From a virus, in the IMG/VR virus record IMGVR_UViG_3300048549_000117, positions 1 through 33,219 of that record: a stretch of 33,219 nucleotides of DNA. One strand, written 5' to 3'. Positions within the stretch are counted from its first letter, which is position 1. Each line of letters begins with the position of its first letter. Both the position numbers and the translations under genes were made by a program. The notes under the pieces are model-generated. The model did no database searches. It was not told where the DNA came from and saw nothing but the letters and a program-made list of their open reading frames with translations. Shown here piece by piece: positions 13,956 through 20,005 of this stretch.

Positions 13956-14291
13956 ATGGGTTTAATAGTTCACATTTACAGAGACACTGGCATGGATTGC
14001 ACAATGGACGGTATCTCAAAATTATTCGATTACTTAACAGTCGTAAATGTTGAGGGGCCATTTGAGCCAGAAGAAAAACGTCCAGCCGTTATGATCGTAG
14101 ATGACAAGCCTTGTGGCAGACCATACCCCAAGCTAGTGCCAGCCACATGGAATGATGTGAAAGGTGAATGGGTTCGAAGTGAGGGCTGGTATATGGCTGG
14201 CGGTAACTATGGGGCAACCTCAGACAGTCGATTTAAAGCTGAAGGTATGGTCCACGATATTCTACCTATTCACGATAGAATTGAAAATTAA
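13956..14291 (+). CDS. Hypothetical protein (111 aa)
   Basis: ATG 13956 follows GAAAGGAAATTTTGAA. The protein reads MGLIVHIYRDTGMDCTMDGI, with VTVVNVEGPFEPEEKRPAVM near the middle and GWYMAGGNYGATSDSRF late, a set of strings I recall from hypothetical phage proteins in alphaproteobacteria and marine phages. It looks like a compact alpha/beta protein. Cysteines at about 14 and 54 are isolated. No membrane segment or catalytic motif. It is the single gene between promoter copy 2 and a UUCG hairpin. Function unknown. Confidence 0.65.
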   Translation: MGLIVHIYRDTGMDCTMDGISKLFDYLTVVNVEGPFEPEEKRPAVMIVDDKPCGRPYPKLVPATWNDVKGEWVRSEGWYMAGGNYGATSDSRFKAEGMVHDILPIHDRIEN

Positions 14292-14297
14292 TATCAC

Positions 14298-14313
14298 GGG
14301 GGCTTCGGCCCCT
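14298..14313 (+). other. UUCG-type intercistronic hairpin
   Basis: GGGGC-TTCG-GCCCC (14299-14312), with an extra G-T pair outside, just after the preceding stop and about 20 bases before the GAGAAAGGAT of the next gene. UUCG loops are exceptionally stable in RNA. There is no T tract. Confidence 0.6.
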
Positions 14314-14346
14314 ACCCACCCAGCAAATTAGAGAAAGGATTTGCTT

Positions 14347-15108
14347 ATGAAAAACTTAAACATCAAACCAGTGCTTCACGTAAAAGGCGATAAGAACCGA
14401 TACTGTGGCCCATCAGCAATTAGTGCTATCACTGGTATGAATACTGGCGAAGCTGCACGGATGATCCGTCACGTTGGTGGACGCAAGTCAGTCAAAGGAT
14501 CTTTCGATTGGGAAGTCCGTGAAGTTCTGGAGCGTTGCGGCATCAGAAGCGTCCGTGAAAATTTTGGTCTTAAACTTGGCAGATCAAAAGGACCAACACT
14601 AGCAGCTTGGCTTCGACACACTGTGAAGGAGCGCACAGCTAAACGTGTATTCCTGATCGTGGCTGGCTGGCACTACCAGTTAGTTCAAGGGCGTCGCATT
14701 GTGTGCGGGATACTTGGGGAGCCGAAATCGATCCGTGACAAAAAGGTTAAGCGTCGCGCCCGTGTAGCTGAAGTGTTTGAGCTTCACAGCATGGGTAAGA
14801 TCTGCAAGCCACCTGAAGCTATAAAACCCAAGCGTCCAGTTAACTCTGATTACAGTACAGCCCAGCGCATGGCTAAAGCTATGAACATCGACATCGACAT
14901 CGATAAACTTAGCAATGGCGAAAGCCAAAAGTGGATTGGCGGTTACGACGATGTGGACGAAAACGGTGAGGACATCGACTTCACTGAGATTGGAGTGATT
15001 GAATACCATTGCTGTTATGATTGGTGGGAAGTCTGCGACACCCTTAATTCAATAGCCGAATACAGAAAGGAGCATGGCTACAATAGAGCAGTAACTATCC
15101 CCGCTTAA
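14347..15108 (+). CDS. Putative papain-fold/C39-like cysteine peptidase
   Basis: 253 residues; ATG 14347 has GAGAAAGGAT seven bases upstream and is preferred to TTG 14341. The N-terminal DKNRYCGPSAISAITG places a Cys (C20) at the start of a helix, as in papain-like and C39 peptidases. A His-containing strand follows at VFLIVAGWHYQLVQGRRIVC (H109). These could form the Cys-His pair of the fold; a third Asp or Asn is not certain. The section after residue 120 is basic (KSIRDKKVKRRARVAE), then acidic, then a Trp/Cys-rich C-terminus (YHCCYDWWEVCDTL). No transporter or signal peptide. An early-gene protease could target a host protein, which is speculation. Confidence 0.55.
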   Translation: MKNLNIKPVLHVKGDKNRYCGPSAISAITGMNTGEAARMIRHVGGRKSVKGSFDWEVREVLERCGIRSVRENFGLKLGRSKGPTLAAWLRHTVKERTAKRVFLIVAGWHYQLVQGRRIVCGILGEPKSIRDKKVKRRARVAEVFELHSMGKICKPPEAIKPKRPVNSDYSTAQRMAKAMNIDIDIDKLSNGESQKWIGGYDDVDENGEDIDFTEIGVIEYHCCYDWWEVCDTLNSIAEYRKEHGYNRAVTIPA

Positions 15109-15116
15109 TTGCGGGG
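15099..15116 (+). other. GC-rich hairpin spanning the stop codon
   Basis: CCCCGC-TTAATT-GCGGGG has a perfect 6-bp stem whose loop contains the TAA stop of the preceding gene. It is followed by CCTCCCTGAAAAAAAA rather than T, so termination is unlikely; an RNA end-protection role is possible. Confidence 0.5.
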
Positions 15117-15160
15117 GTAACCCTCCCTGAAAAAAAATAAAATAATTTTCTTGACAACCC

Positions 15161-15197
15161 TTGCAATGTATTACGAAAGCACCTATATGTATTATAG
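15161..15197 (+). promoter_or_regulatory. Repeated promoter/operator element, copy 3
   Basis: TTGCAA (15161) and TATATG (15184) are 17 bases apart, with the palindrome CCTATA-N5-TATAGG (15182-15198). The palindrome spacer is two bases shorter than in copy 2. A TTGACA at 15151 is too far from any -10. The next ATG is 36 bases past TATATG. Confidence 0.65.
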
Positions 15198-15219
15198 GTT
15201 AAAGAGAAAGGAACCTAAA

Positions 15220-15711
15220 ATGTTAGATCAAATTAATAATGCATTCGCAGAATTAGATGAAAAAATGCACGTTGCTGCTATTGAATTTACAAAAGAAAAG
15301 AAAGCAAACTTTCAAAAAGAGTATATGAAAAAGCAAAACGAATACCGTGATTTAATTTCTAAAGGAGAAATGAAAGGGGACCGTATTTATGGAGCTATGT
15401 TTTATTGGACTGTGAACTATTACGGCTCTAAAGCAATGATGAATTTAATTGATGGACATGGTTTACAAGATGCTTTGGAAAATGTTGAAAAAAATGTCCA
15501 AGCAAAAATTGACCGACGTAATGCACAGATCATAAGGGCATTGAGAAAAAAAGAAGTTAATGAAATTCCAGAGTTTAAATTAGTTGAATATTCAAACGGT
15601 GTGGAAGGTTTCTTCGACGTAGCTGGTCACAAAGTACACATCAGAACAATCTTAGCTGGCGGTTACAATATTCAATGCCTACACGCCAGAACTTTAATCA
15701 ACATCAAGTAA
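15220..15711 (+). CDS. Hypothetical helical protein (163 aa)
   Basis: ATG 15220 follows GAGAAAGGAACC; an in-frame TTG at 15151 lies within the promoter and is rejected. The protein is long-helical and Lys/Glu-rich (NNAFAELDEKMHVAAIEFTK, EKKANFQKEYMKKQNEYRDL), with probable coiled coils to about residue 115, then a small C-terminal beta region (GVEGFFDVAGHKVHIRTIL). No known domain. It is the only gene between promoter copy 3 and the next UUCG hairpin. Function unknown. The helical composition would suit a binding or inhibitor protein. Confidence 0.65.
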   Translation: MLDQINNAFAELDEKMHVAAIEFTKEKKANFQKEYMKKQNEYRDLISKGEMKGDRIYGAMFYWTVNYYGSKAMMNLIDGHGLQDALENVEKNVQAKIDRRNAQIIRALRKKEVNEIPEFKLVEYSNGVEGFFDVAGHKVHIRTILAGGYNIQCLHARTLINIK

Positions 15712-15717
15712 TTAATA

Positions 15718-15733
15718 GGGGGCTTCGGCCCCC
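15718..15733 (+). other. UUCG-type intercistronic hairpin
   Basis: GGGGGC-TTCG-GCCCCC, a perfect 6-bp stem with a UUCG loop, immediately followed by AGAAAGGAC, the ribosome-binding site of the next gene. The layout is the same as at 13333-13350. Confidence 0.65.
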
Positions 15734-15748
15734 AGAAAGGACTTTCTC

Positions 15749-16012
15749 ATGGCAACTTTTTCTTCTGACGCAATGTTGGATTTCATGATTGAGGGTAACG
15801 TGGTTTCCCTTTTGGAAATGATGTCGATGTTTGGGGTTTGCAACCCAGCCGCTGAACTAACCAAGATCCGCAAGGATGGTTGGATTATCGAAAGTAGGCG
15901 TGTGCCTATGACTAAGATAATGGTACGCATGAATAAGGTCATGCAGTTCACACCACCCAAGCAACTCCCTCACAAGGAATGCTTGATGATGGAATACTGG
16001 ATAAGCAAATGA
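15749..16012 (+). CDS. Small winged helix-turn-helix protein (HTH_39-like)
   Basis: 87 residues. SLLEMMSMFGVCNPAAELTK followed by IRKDGWIIESRRV matches the short phage helix-turn-helix family (Orf80-like) in which 'xNPAARIxxLRKxGW' forms the recognition helix and wing. It likely binds DNA and may regulate the accessory operon. The C-terminus is basic and Met-rich (TKIMVRMNKVMQFTPPKQLP). ATG 15749 is nine bases after AGAAAGGAC. Its stop overlaps the next ATG (ATGA). A regulator embedded within an accessory block suggests self-control, which is inference. Confidence 0.7.
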   Translation: MATFSSDAMLDFMIEGNVVSLLEMMSMFGVCNPAAELTKIRKDGWIIESRRVPMTKIMVRMNKVMQFTPPKQLPHKECLMMEYWISK

Positions 16013-16293
16013 GTTACGCTTGTCCCATATGCCGCGACACTAAGCGGATTACGCACACCTTCAGGACTGAATACTTTGGTCCTGAACATCGAATGACTGA
16101 GATTTGCAGATGCGATACCAGCATGACTGATTATGAGCTTGCCCTCATCACTGGGGAAATGGACGCCAATTGTCTCAGCAATACGCCAAAACAAAACGAA
16201 GAACTATTGGATCGATTGTTTGATGGCAAATGTCAGACTACCAAATTGGAATATGGTAGACGTTACAACATACCTGTTGAGAAAGGGATCTAA
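16009..16293 (+). CDS. Small zinc-ribbon-like protein
   Basis: 94 residues from ATG 16009, which overlaps the previous stop; an earlier in-frame ATG at 15979 is possible but has its AAGGA almost touching the start. A C-x2-C (C5, C8 in YACPICRDTKRITHTF) and a C-x-C (C33, C35 in EICRCDTSM) form a zinc-ribbon-like site that resembles the 'CPxCxxTG' ribbons of small phage proteins. The C-terminal half is helical and acidic. Probably a nucleic-acid or protein adaptor. It is two bases from the following ATG. Confidence 0.65.
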   Translation: MSYACPICRDTKRITHTFRTEYFGPEHRMTEICRCDTSMTDYELALITGEMDANCLSNTPKQNEELLDRLFDGKCQTTKLEYGRRYNIPVEKGI

Positions 16294-16294
16294 A

Positions 16295-16690
16295 ATGGGT
16301 GAAAAAAAATATACTTTTTACGATAGCTTTGAGAAAAGAAGTATCACTGATGTCGAAATCGAAGTCATGAATAAAGCTAGGAAGGAACTCCACAAGCGTG
16401 GATACATTCCTATCGAATATGAGCTTGTGTTCTTATCAAGCTGGGGTGGGCCACGCATTCAGAAATTCAGCATCGTTGCTGACTGTGCTGGTGGTCCAGA
16501 ACGTGGGCTGGATAGATTGTTCCGTATTTGGGTGGACTACAAAATTTCTCCAGTTTCAACAAAGTCTGTGCTAGATTTATTTCACGTAACAGAAAAGATT
16601 ACGAATAAAGAAACGGGGCAAGTTTATTATAAGGATGAAAATAACACTTATAATGAAAAAGGTATAAGGACTAAAGTTTATGAAGATTGA
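16295..16690 (+). CDS. Hypothetical protein (131 aa)
   Basis: ATG 16295 has GAAAGGGATC upstream; longer readings to 16133 have no ribosome site. It opens MGEKKYTFYDSFEKRSITDV and contains YIPIEYELVFLSSWGGPRIQ, FSIVADCAGGPERGLDRLFR and LDLFHVTEKITNKETGQVYY. It looks like an alpha/beta fold with no membrane segment. No recognised motif. The last bases contain the ATG of a 30-residue membrane peptide, so those two are probably coupled. Function unknown. Confidence 0.6.
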   Translation: MGEKKYTFYDSFEKRSITDVEIEVMNKARKELHKRGYIPIEYELVFLSSWGGPRIQKFSIVADCAGGPERGLDRLFRIWVDYKISPVSTKSVLDLFHVTEKITNKETGQVYYKDENNTYNEKGIRTKVYED

Positions 16691-16772
16691 TTGGGAAGAT
16701 TTAACGATTGCAGCTATTGCAATTACAATGGTCACCGCTTGGATACTTGGCGTAAGCTGGGGGTACTTTTAA
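16680..16772 (+). CDS. Tiny single-pass membrane protein (30 aa)
   Basis: ATG 16680, inside the end of the previous gene, begins a 30-codon frame ending TAA at 16772. It encodes MKIDWEDLTI, then AAIAITMVTAWILGVSWGYF. The first nine residues are charged and the rest form a 20-residue hydrophobic helix, the pattern of a phage membrane micropeptide. AAGG-like purines lie upstream (AAAAAGGTATAAGGACTAAAGTTT). The TAA overlaps the next ATG (TAATG), so it is linked on both sides. Function unknown; small holin-like or membrane-sensor roles are possibilities only. Confidence 0.6.
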   Translation: MKIDWEDLTIAAIAITMVTAWILGVSWGYF

Positions 16773-16954
16773 TGATCGGGCTAAACCCAGAGCAACAACA
16801 GACGCTAAAATATTTGCGTCAACAGGTTGATCGATTGTCCGAAGAAAGATTTCGTAGGGACGCGCGTCGAACAGTTAACTCAGAATATCATTACGCCAGA
16901 TTAGAGCTAACACGTTATACTTCACAACTTAGGCAGAAAGGACACAATATATAA
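16772..16954 (+). CDS. Small helical protein (60 aa)
   Basis: The ATG at 16772 is in the TAATG junction with the membrane peptide; the upstream TTG extension to 16691 would run through that peptide and is rejected. The product is one long charged amphipathic helix: NPEQQQTLKYLRQQVDRLSE, then ERFRRDARRTVNSEYHYARL. It is probably a coiled coil. Its stop shares bases with the next ATG (TAATG). No known family. Functions as a partner protein are plausible but unsupported. Confidence 0.6.
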   Translation: MIGLNPEQQQTLKYLRQQVDRLSEERFRRDARRTVNSEYHYARLELTRYTSQLRQKGHNI

Positions 16955-17319
16955 TGGTACAAGTAATAGATGTGGACGTATCATTTGACAATTTCAAAGA
17001 AACATTTGGACGTACTCCAACAGAAATAGAATTGTCGATGCTGATGAAACTTCAGGAAAAAAAAGACAAAGCTAAGAAAGAAATAGAACGACGTAGAGCT
17101 TTGGGTATGGGTTCAGAAAGAAAAGAGCCAATAAGAAAGCCCCTGATAGCAGTTTCCCCGCGTGGCATGATGATAAACAAAATGTTGAAGTATGGCTTAG
17201 AGCCGATACAAATAGCTGATGTGCTTAACACTACTTTTGAAAAGGTCATAAACATGATGGCCCGATATAGGCTACCACGAAAAAATGTCAGGTTAGTTAA
17301 GCCTACTGACTACAAGTAA
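16954..17319 (+). CDS. Hypothetical protein with C-terminal helix-turn-helix
   Basis: 121 residues. The N-terminus (VDVSFDNFKETFGRTPTEIE) is followed by a strongly charged helix (EKKDKAKKEIERRRALG). A C-terminal part, MLKYGLEPIQIADVLNTTFE then KVINMMARYRLPR, has the spacing of a small helix-turn-helix. A DNA-binding role is likely. ATG 16954 overlaps the upstream stop. It is the last rightward gene, before the convergent junction at about 17320. Confidence 0.6.
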   Translation: MVQVIDVDVSFDNFKETFGRTPTEIELSMLMKLQEKKDKAKKEIERRRALGMGSERKEPIRKPLIAVSPRGMMINKMLKYGLEPIQIADVLNTTFEKVINMMARYRLPRKNVRLVKPTDYK

Positions 17320-17324
17320 TCGTG

Positions 17325-17387
17325 CGGGTGGTACATACGGTGTTTAAAGTGAGAGCAAAAAACAAGACATCAAAAAAATACCACCCG
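17325..17387. repeat. Inverted repeat at the convergent operon junction
   Basis: CGGGTGGTA at 17325-17333 and its perfect complement TACCACCCG at 17379-17387 are 45 bases apart. The inner stretch is A-rich on the plus strand and so T-rich on the minus strand (T7 and T6). The pairing extends to GTG/CAC with a one-base bulge. The 93-base gap holds no gene. It may terminate transcripts from both sides, but it lacks the close stem and T tract of a classic terminator. Confidence 0.45.
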
Positions 17388-17412
17388 ACACAACCCGCCT
17401 ATCAGAAAAGTT

Positions 17413-17886
17413 CTAATCCATCAATTCAAAATGCGGTCCGTCAATAAAAGGACGCCTTGATTGAGAACGTCTTAAATCAATGTAAGCATTCATCGCTTCT
17501 TCCATTGTACCTTCCCACTTACGAATATCCATTGGATACTTAGCTTGAGGTGTACCCCATGCGGCTCCCCAACAAATAGCAACACCTAATTGTGTGGCTG
17601 CTTCCTTTATCGCGTCTGCAACATTATCATAAAGATTAAGCTCCCAAGATAATCTTCCATTTATAAACGCTCCCAGATCTACAGCTTTACCCTCTAAGTG
17701 TTTACTTTTTAAAGTTTGGCTGGCTCCAGATGCCACCAATTCTTTTTGCTGTTCCAAAGTTCTCATACCTTGTAAAATTCCAAAATCAATTGATGATAAA
17801 GTAATAGCCATTTTACAGACTTCTTGCAGACTTTCATCTACACCTTCTAGCCTATCAAGACTGCGTCTACTTAATTTAAAACTCAT
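17413..17886 (-). CDS. Endolysin, M15C-type L-alanyl-D-glutamate peptidase
   Basis: 157 residues without signal peptide, so release depends on a holin. The M15C zinc-peptidase pattern is clear: FGILQGMRTLEQQKEL, SKHLEGKAVDLGAF (H63 and D70 as zinc ligands) and FIDGPHFELMD (D149 catalytic, H152 zinc), as in the T5 endolysin, which cuts the peptide crosslink of murein. The segment between GVAICWGAAWG and RPFIDGPHF is longer than in T5, as in some other phage lysins. The ATG overlaps the stop of the upstream holin gene (ATGA). It is the last gene of the leftward lysis cluster. Confidence 0.93.
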   Translation of the reverse strand: MSFKLSRRSLDRLEGVDESLQEVCKMAITLSSIDFGILQGMRTLEQQKELVASGASQTLKSKHLEGKAVDLGAFINGRLSWELNLYDNVADAIKEAATQLGVAICWGAAWGTPQAKYPMDIRKWEGTMEEAMNAYIDLRRSQSRRPFIDGPHFELMD

Positions 17887-18260
17887 TTTTTTGTATCCGT
17901 TTTGTTAAGTTTATCGAAACTTCTTGCGCCAGCCATTCCAAGCATTCCTAAAAGTAAAGGCATCATAACTGACATATCAGCTTGCGGAACAATGACACCA
18001 AACCCAGCGCATATTGGGCTGACAATGTAATTCACACCTAGCCCTATTCCCCCCAGCCATCCTATGAGTGGCCTCCAAGACGATTGGAACCAGTTGCCCT
18101 TGGCGTCATTTTTAAGTATTTCTAACTGAGCAAGTGCAAGCTCCTGAGAATGACGGTCTGCCATTGTAGCGACCTCATGGGCTAGTTTAGCAGCCTGATC
18201 CTTATCAGGGATCACCTTATCAATTATGGAACTTACAGGGCCTATCAGCTTGTCTAACAA
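17883..18260 (-). CDS. Holin, 3-TM superfamily type
   Basis: 125 residues. The N-terminal half is a soluble helix (ATMADRHSQELALAQLEILK). It leads to the signature NDAKGNWFQSSWRPLIGWLG of the Holin_3TMs family, followed by hydrophobic spans at about 65-90 (GLGVNYIVSPICAGFGVIVP) and 96-112 (MMPLLLGMLGMAGARSF). It would form membrane pores that time release of the endolysin encoded next. Start is TTG 18260, directly after the TAA of the upstream gene, with GAGGGAG about eight bases before; no ATG exists near the N-terminus. Two or three membrane spans are present. Confidence 0.9.
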   Translation of the reverse strand: MLDKLIGPVSSIIDKVIPDKDQAAKLAHEVATMADRHSQELALAQLEILKNDAKGNWFQSSWRPLIGWLGGIGLGVNYIVSPICAGFGVIVPQADMSVMMPLLLGMLGMAGARSFDKLNKTDTKK

Positions 18261-18608
18261 TTATTTGTCTCCCTCTATACTCATGGATGTTTTCTTATCC
18301 GACTTTGCAGAGTAAGCATTGAAGCCCATAAACGCAGCAACGACCCCACTAGCCGCAATCACGTATACAGAAGCTATGTCCGTAATCAACGAAGCTGCTT
18401 GATCAAAGCCCAGAACACTAGCCAATAATATAATAAATGGATAAATCAGCATCCCTGCTAATGCGAAGCCAGTATAGCGCCTTTCAGCATCCCTTTTTAA
18501 ATCCCTATCATTTATCTCTAAACGTCTTTCTTCTAGGCGTAGCTTTTCCCATTCCAATGGCTGTATAACACCATCGCCATTACTGTCAGCTTTGTCGAAC
18601 TCTTTCAT
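18261..18608 (-). CDS. Membrane protein with an N-terminal EF-hand
   Basis: 115 residues. Residues 8-19 (DSNGDGVIQPLE) are a canonical EF-hand calcium loop, with D, N, D, G, I and E at positions 1, 3, 5, 6, 8 and 12, flanked by short helices. A charged helix (LRLEERRLEINDRDLKRDAE) and two membrane spans follow (about 48-70 FALAGMLIYPFIILLASVLG; about 78-100 DIASVYVIAASGVVAAFMGF). It sits directly upstream of the holin with no gap. A calcium-sensing or holin-modulating role is suggested by context only. A single EF-hand without a partner loop may bind weakly or dimerise. Confidence 0.75.
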   Translation of the reverse strand: MKEFDKADSNGDGVIQPLEWEKLRLEERRLEINDRDLKRDAERRYTGFALAGMLIYPFIILLASVLGFDQAASLITDIASVYVIAASGVVAAFMGFNAYSAKSDKKTSMSIEGDK

Positions 18609-18675
18609 TCAGAAAACCCCTTGCTACTCTAAGGTCACTTGTCTGTATAACAACTTTACCATTTTTTGTATACAC
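18586..18675 (-). CDS. Possible small protein (29 aa), overlapping the EF-hand gene start
   Basis: From GTG 18675 a 29-codon frame runs to TGA at 18586, giving VYTKNGKVVIQTSDLRVARG then FLNERVRQS. It fills the 74-base gap between two genes and overlaps the EF-hand gene by 23 bases. A TAGG sits about nine bases upstream. The sequence reads like a real protein (beta hairpin then amphipathic helix) and has no odd codons, but its length is near the limit of chance. Function unknown. Confidence 0.4.
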   Translation of the reverse strand: MYTKNGKVVIQTSDLRVARGFLNERVRQS

Positions 18676-18682
18676 TACAAAC

Positions 18683-18922
18683 CTATTTTGCTTCACCTCT
18701 ACTATCGTCATCTAATAATGCTATACATTCAATAATCATGTCGTTGGCTGTGACTAAGACACTAGCCTTGTCACGTTCTATTAAACAAATTTCTTTATCG
18801 GGGTAAGTATCCAATAAATAATATTGCAAATGATCCGTTCGCACAAAGTGAAACCAAACTAACGCATAAGCTACCAAGGCCAGTAATCCCAAATATTTAC
18901 CCACCCCAGATGGTGCAGCCAT
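18683..18922 (-). CDS. Small membrane-anchored protein (79 aa)
   Basis: N-terminal hydrophobic span (about 10-27, YLGLLALVAYALVWFHFV) followed by a soluble acidic domain with two Cys (EICLIERDK, MIIECIALLDDD). No lipobox is visible, so it is not a typical Rz1-like lipoprotein. ATG 18922 lies within the end of the upstream gene, with a 52-base overlap. Spanins are often encoded as overlapping gene pairs, so these two could be a divergent spanin-like pair, but that is weak inference. Part of the lysis cluster. Confidence 0.55.
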   Translation of the reverse strand: MAAPSGVGKYLGLLALVAYALVWFHFVRTDHLQYYLLDTYPDKEICLIERDKASVLVTANDMIIECIALLDDDSRGEAK

Positions 18923-19332
18923 GCCGTAGCTCCAATAGCAGACGCTGTGAGTAGGAAAAAGATACCAGCTAGGGTAACAGCTAGCTCTTGACGTTCTATG
19001 GCTTCACGCTTCGCTATACGCTCTGCCTCACGTTTTTCAACAAGTATTTCTTTTCTGATTTTTAATAGCTCTGTCCATTTTGACGGCCCAAGTTGTTCAT
19101 CAATATATTTTTTTAAGGACGCTTCAGCTTCTTCATAAGCAAGCTTATCCGCAAAGGTTGAAAGAGCTTCTTGATTTACGCTTGTAAAGGACCGCTGCAT
19201 TTTACGTGAATGATTTTTCTTTGCAGTATCAGCGCTATCAAAAAAATTGCCTATCTCTTTTGACAAACTTGCAAGTGTTCGCCCTGCTTTTATAGCACCA
19301 GTAATTGACGTAACGATTGAAACGGGGTCCAT
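18871..19332 (-). CDS. Hypothetical protein with C-terminal membrane helix (153 aa)
   Basis: N-terminal MDPVSIVTSITGAIKAGRTL is amphipathic, then a charged helical region (EEAEASLKKYIDEQLG, EILVEKREAERIAKREAIER) likely forms a coiled coil. A C-terminal hydrophobic span follows (about 117-138, LAVTLAGIFFLLTASAIGAT) and a short Trp-rich tail (WVNIWDYWPW). Topology would be a cytoplasmic coiled coil with a tail anchor. It overlaps the next gene by 52 bases and is two bases from the previous one. Function unknown; lysis-cluster location suggests membrane timing or spanin work. Confidence 0.6.
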   Translation of the reverse strand: MDPVSIVTSITGAIKAGRTLASLSKEIGNFFDSADTAKKNHSRKMQRSFTSVNQEALSTFADKLAYEEAEASLKKYIDEQLGPSKWTELLKIRKEILVEKREAERIAKREAIERQELAVTLAGIFFLLTASAIGATAWLHHLGWVNIWDYWPW

Positions 19333-19334
19333 GA

Positions 19335-19730
19335 CTACATCCCATCACGGCGGCTAAACTCTACTGTCTTCTCTAATATTGCCACTCTGGATTGAAGCTT
19401 AATGATCTCCATCATATGAGCAGCCATCCCCCCAAGGTCCTCATTTATCATATCGATGTCATCCCAAATGGAATTATCACCATCTTCAATCTCTTCATAA
19501 ACCTCTGACAATATATCAATAATCTCTTGCAGATGGTCAGTATTACGCTGCACATCTCTAATTAGATTAGTCTTATCGGTAGCGTTATTCTCAACAGTCA
19601 GAATGTTTACAGTTTCTTCAAGATTAGATATTGTACTAGCTTGCTGAGCCGTCCACCAGATGAAACCTCCGATTTGGGCTATCACAATCCCCACAACCGC
19701 AATGCTTACCTTTGGTAGTTTATCACTCAT
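19335..19730 (-). CDS. Spanin-like membrane coiled-coil protein (131 aa)
   Basis: A single N-terminal span (about 9-27, VSIAVVGIVIAQIGGFIWWT) is followed by a long periplasmic-type coiled coil (NLEETVNILTVENNATDKTN, EIIDILSEVYEEIEDGD and IIKLQSRVAILEKTVEFSRR). That is the plan of an inner-membrane spanin (Rz-like), which links to the outer membrane to finish lysis, though no outer-membrane lipoprotein partner is identified. ATG overlaps the previous stop (TAATG). Alternatively it may be a generic membrane-tethered scaffold protein. Confidence 0.6.
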   Translation of the reverse strand: MSDKLPKVSIAVVGIVIAQIGGFIWWTAQQASTISNLEETVNILTVENNATDKTNLIRDVQRNTDHLQEIIDILSEVYEEIEDGDNSIWDDIDMINEDLGGMAAHMMEIIKLQSRVAILEKTVEFSRRDGM

Positions 19731-20005
19731 TAAAACCCGTTAGCTACTAACTTACTAAATTCACCAGACATTAATTTTTTCTTGATGTATTCATTAAGTT
19801 CTTTGCTACCTAATTTTGCGCCACATTCTTTCATCCACATTTCTATAACGACAAAAGGAATAGACCCAGCCAGCCGCATATCTGCTTTACGATTGTGACC
19901 TTCGATGTTTCTCTCTTTATTAAAATCCAAAATATCCTGAATATCCTGAGATCTTTTAATAATTACTTTACCATCTTCGTCAAAATACTGTGATTGAACA
20001 CTCAT
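19730..20005 (-). CDS. Hypothetical protein (91 aa)
   Basis: Soluble, helical: EDGKVIIKRSQDIQDILDFN, NRKADMRLAGSIPFVVIEMW and CGAKLGSKELNEYIKKKLMS. I recall similar short proteins encoded near capsid genes in podoviruses, with the string 'IPxVVxExWxxECG', but no function. Coupled to the following gene by TAATG and to the preceding gene by ATGA. It sits between capsid and lysis genes and could be a minor virion or assembly protein. Confidence 0.6.
   Translation of the reverse strand: MSVQSQYFDEDGKVIIKRSQDIQDILDFNKERNIEGHNRKADMRLAGSIPFVVIEMWMKECGAKLGSKELNEYIKKKLMSGEFSKLVANGF

Noticed and set aside
15151-15219. TTG start extending the 15220 gene, and TTGACA as a -35 box
   Set aside because: The stretch is the repeated promoter; TTGACA at 15151 has no -10 at 16-18 bases, while TTGCAA at 15161 pairs with TATATG as in the other copies.
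16133-16294. N-terminal extension of the 16295 gene
   Set aside because: Overlaps the zinc-ribbon gene, with no ribosome site, whereas ATG 16295 has GAAAGGG upstream.
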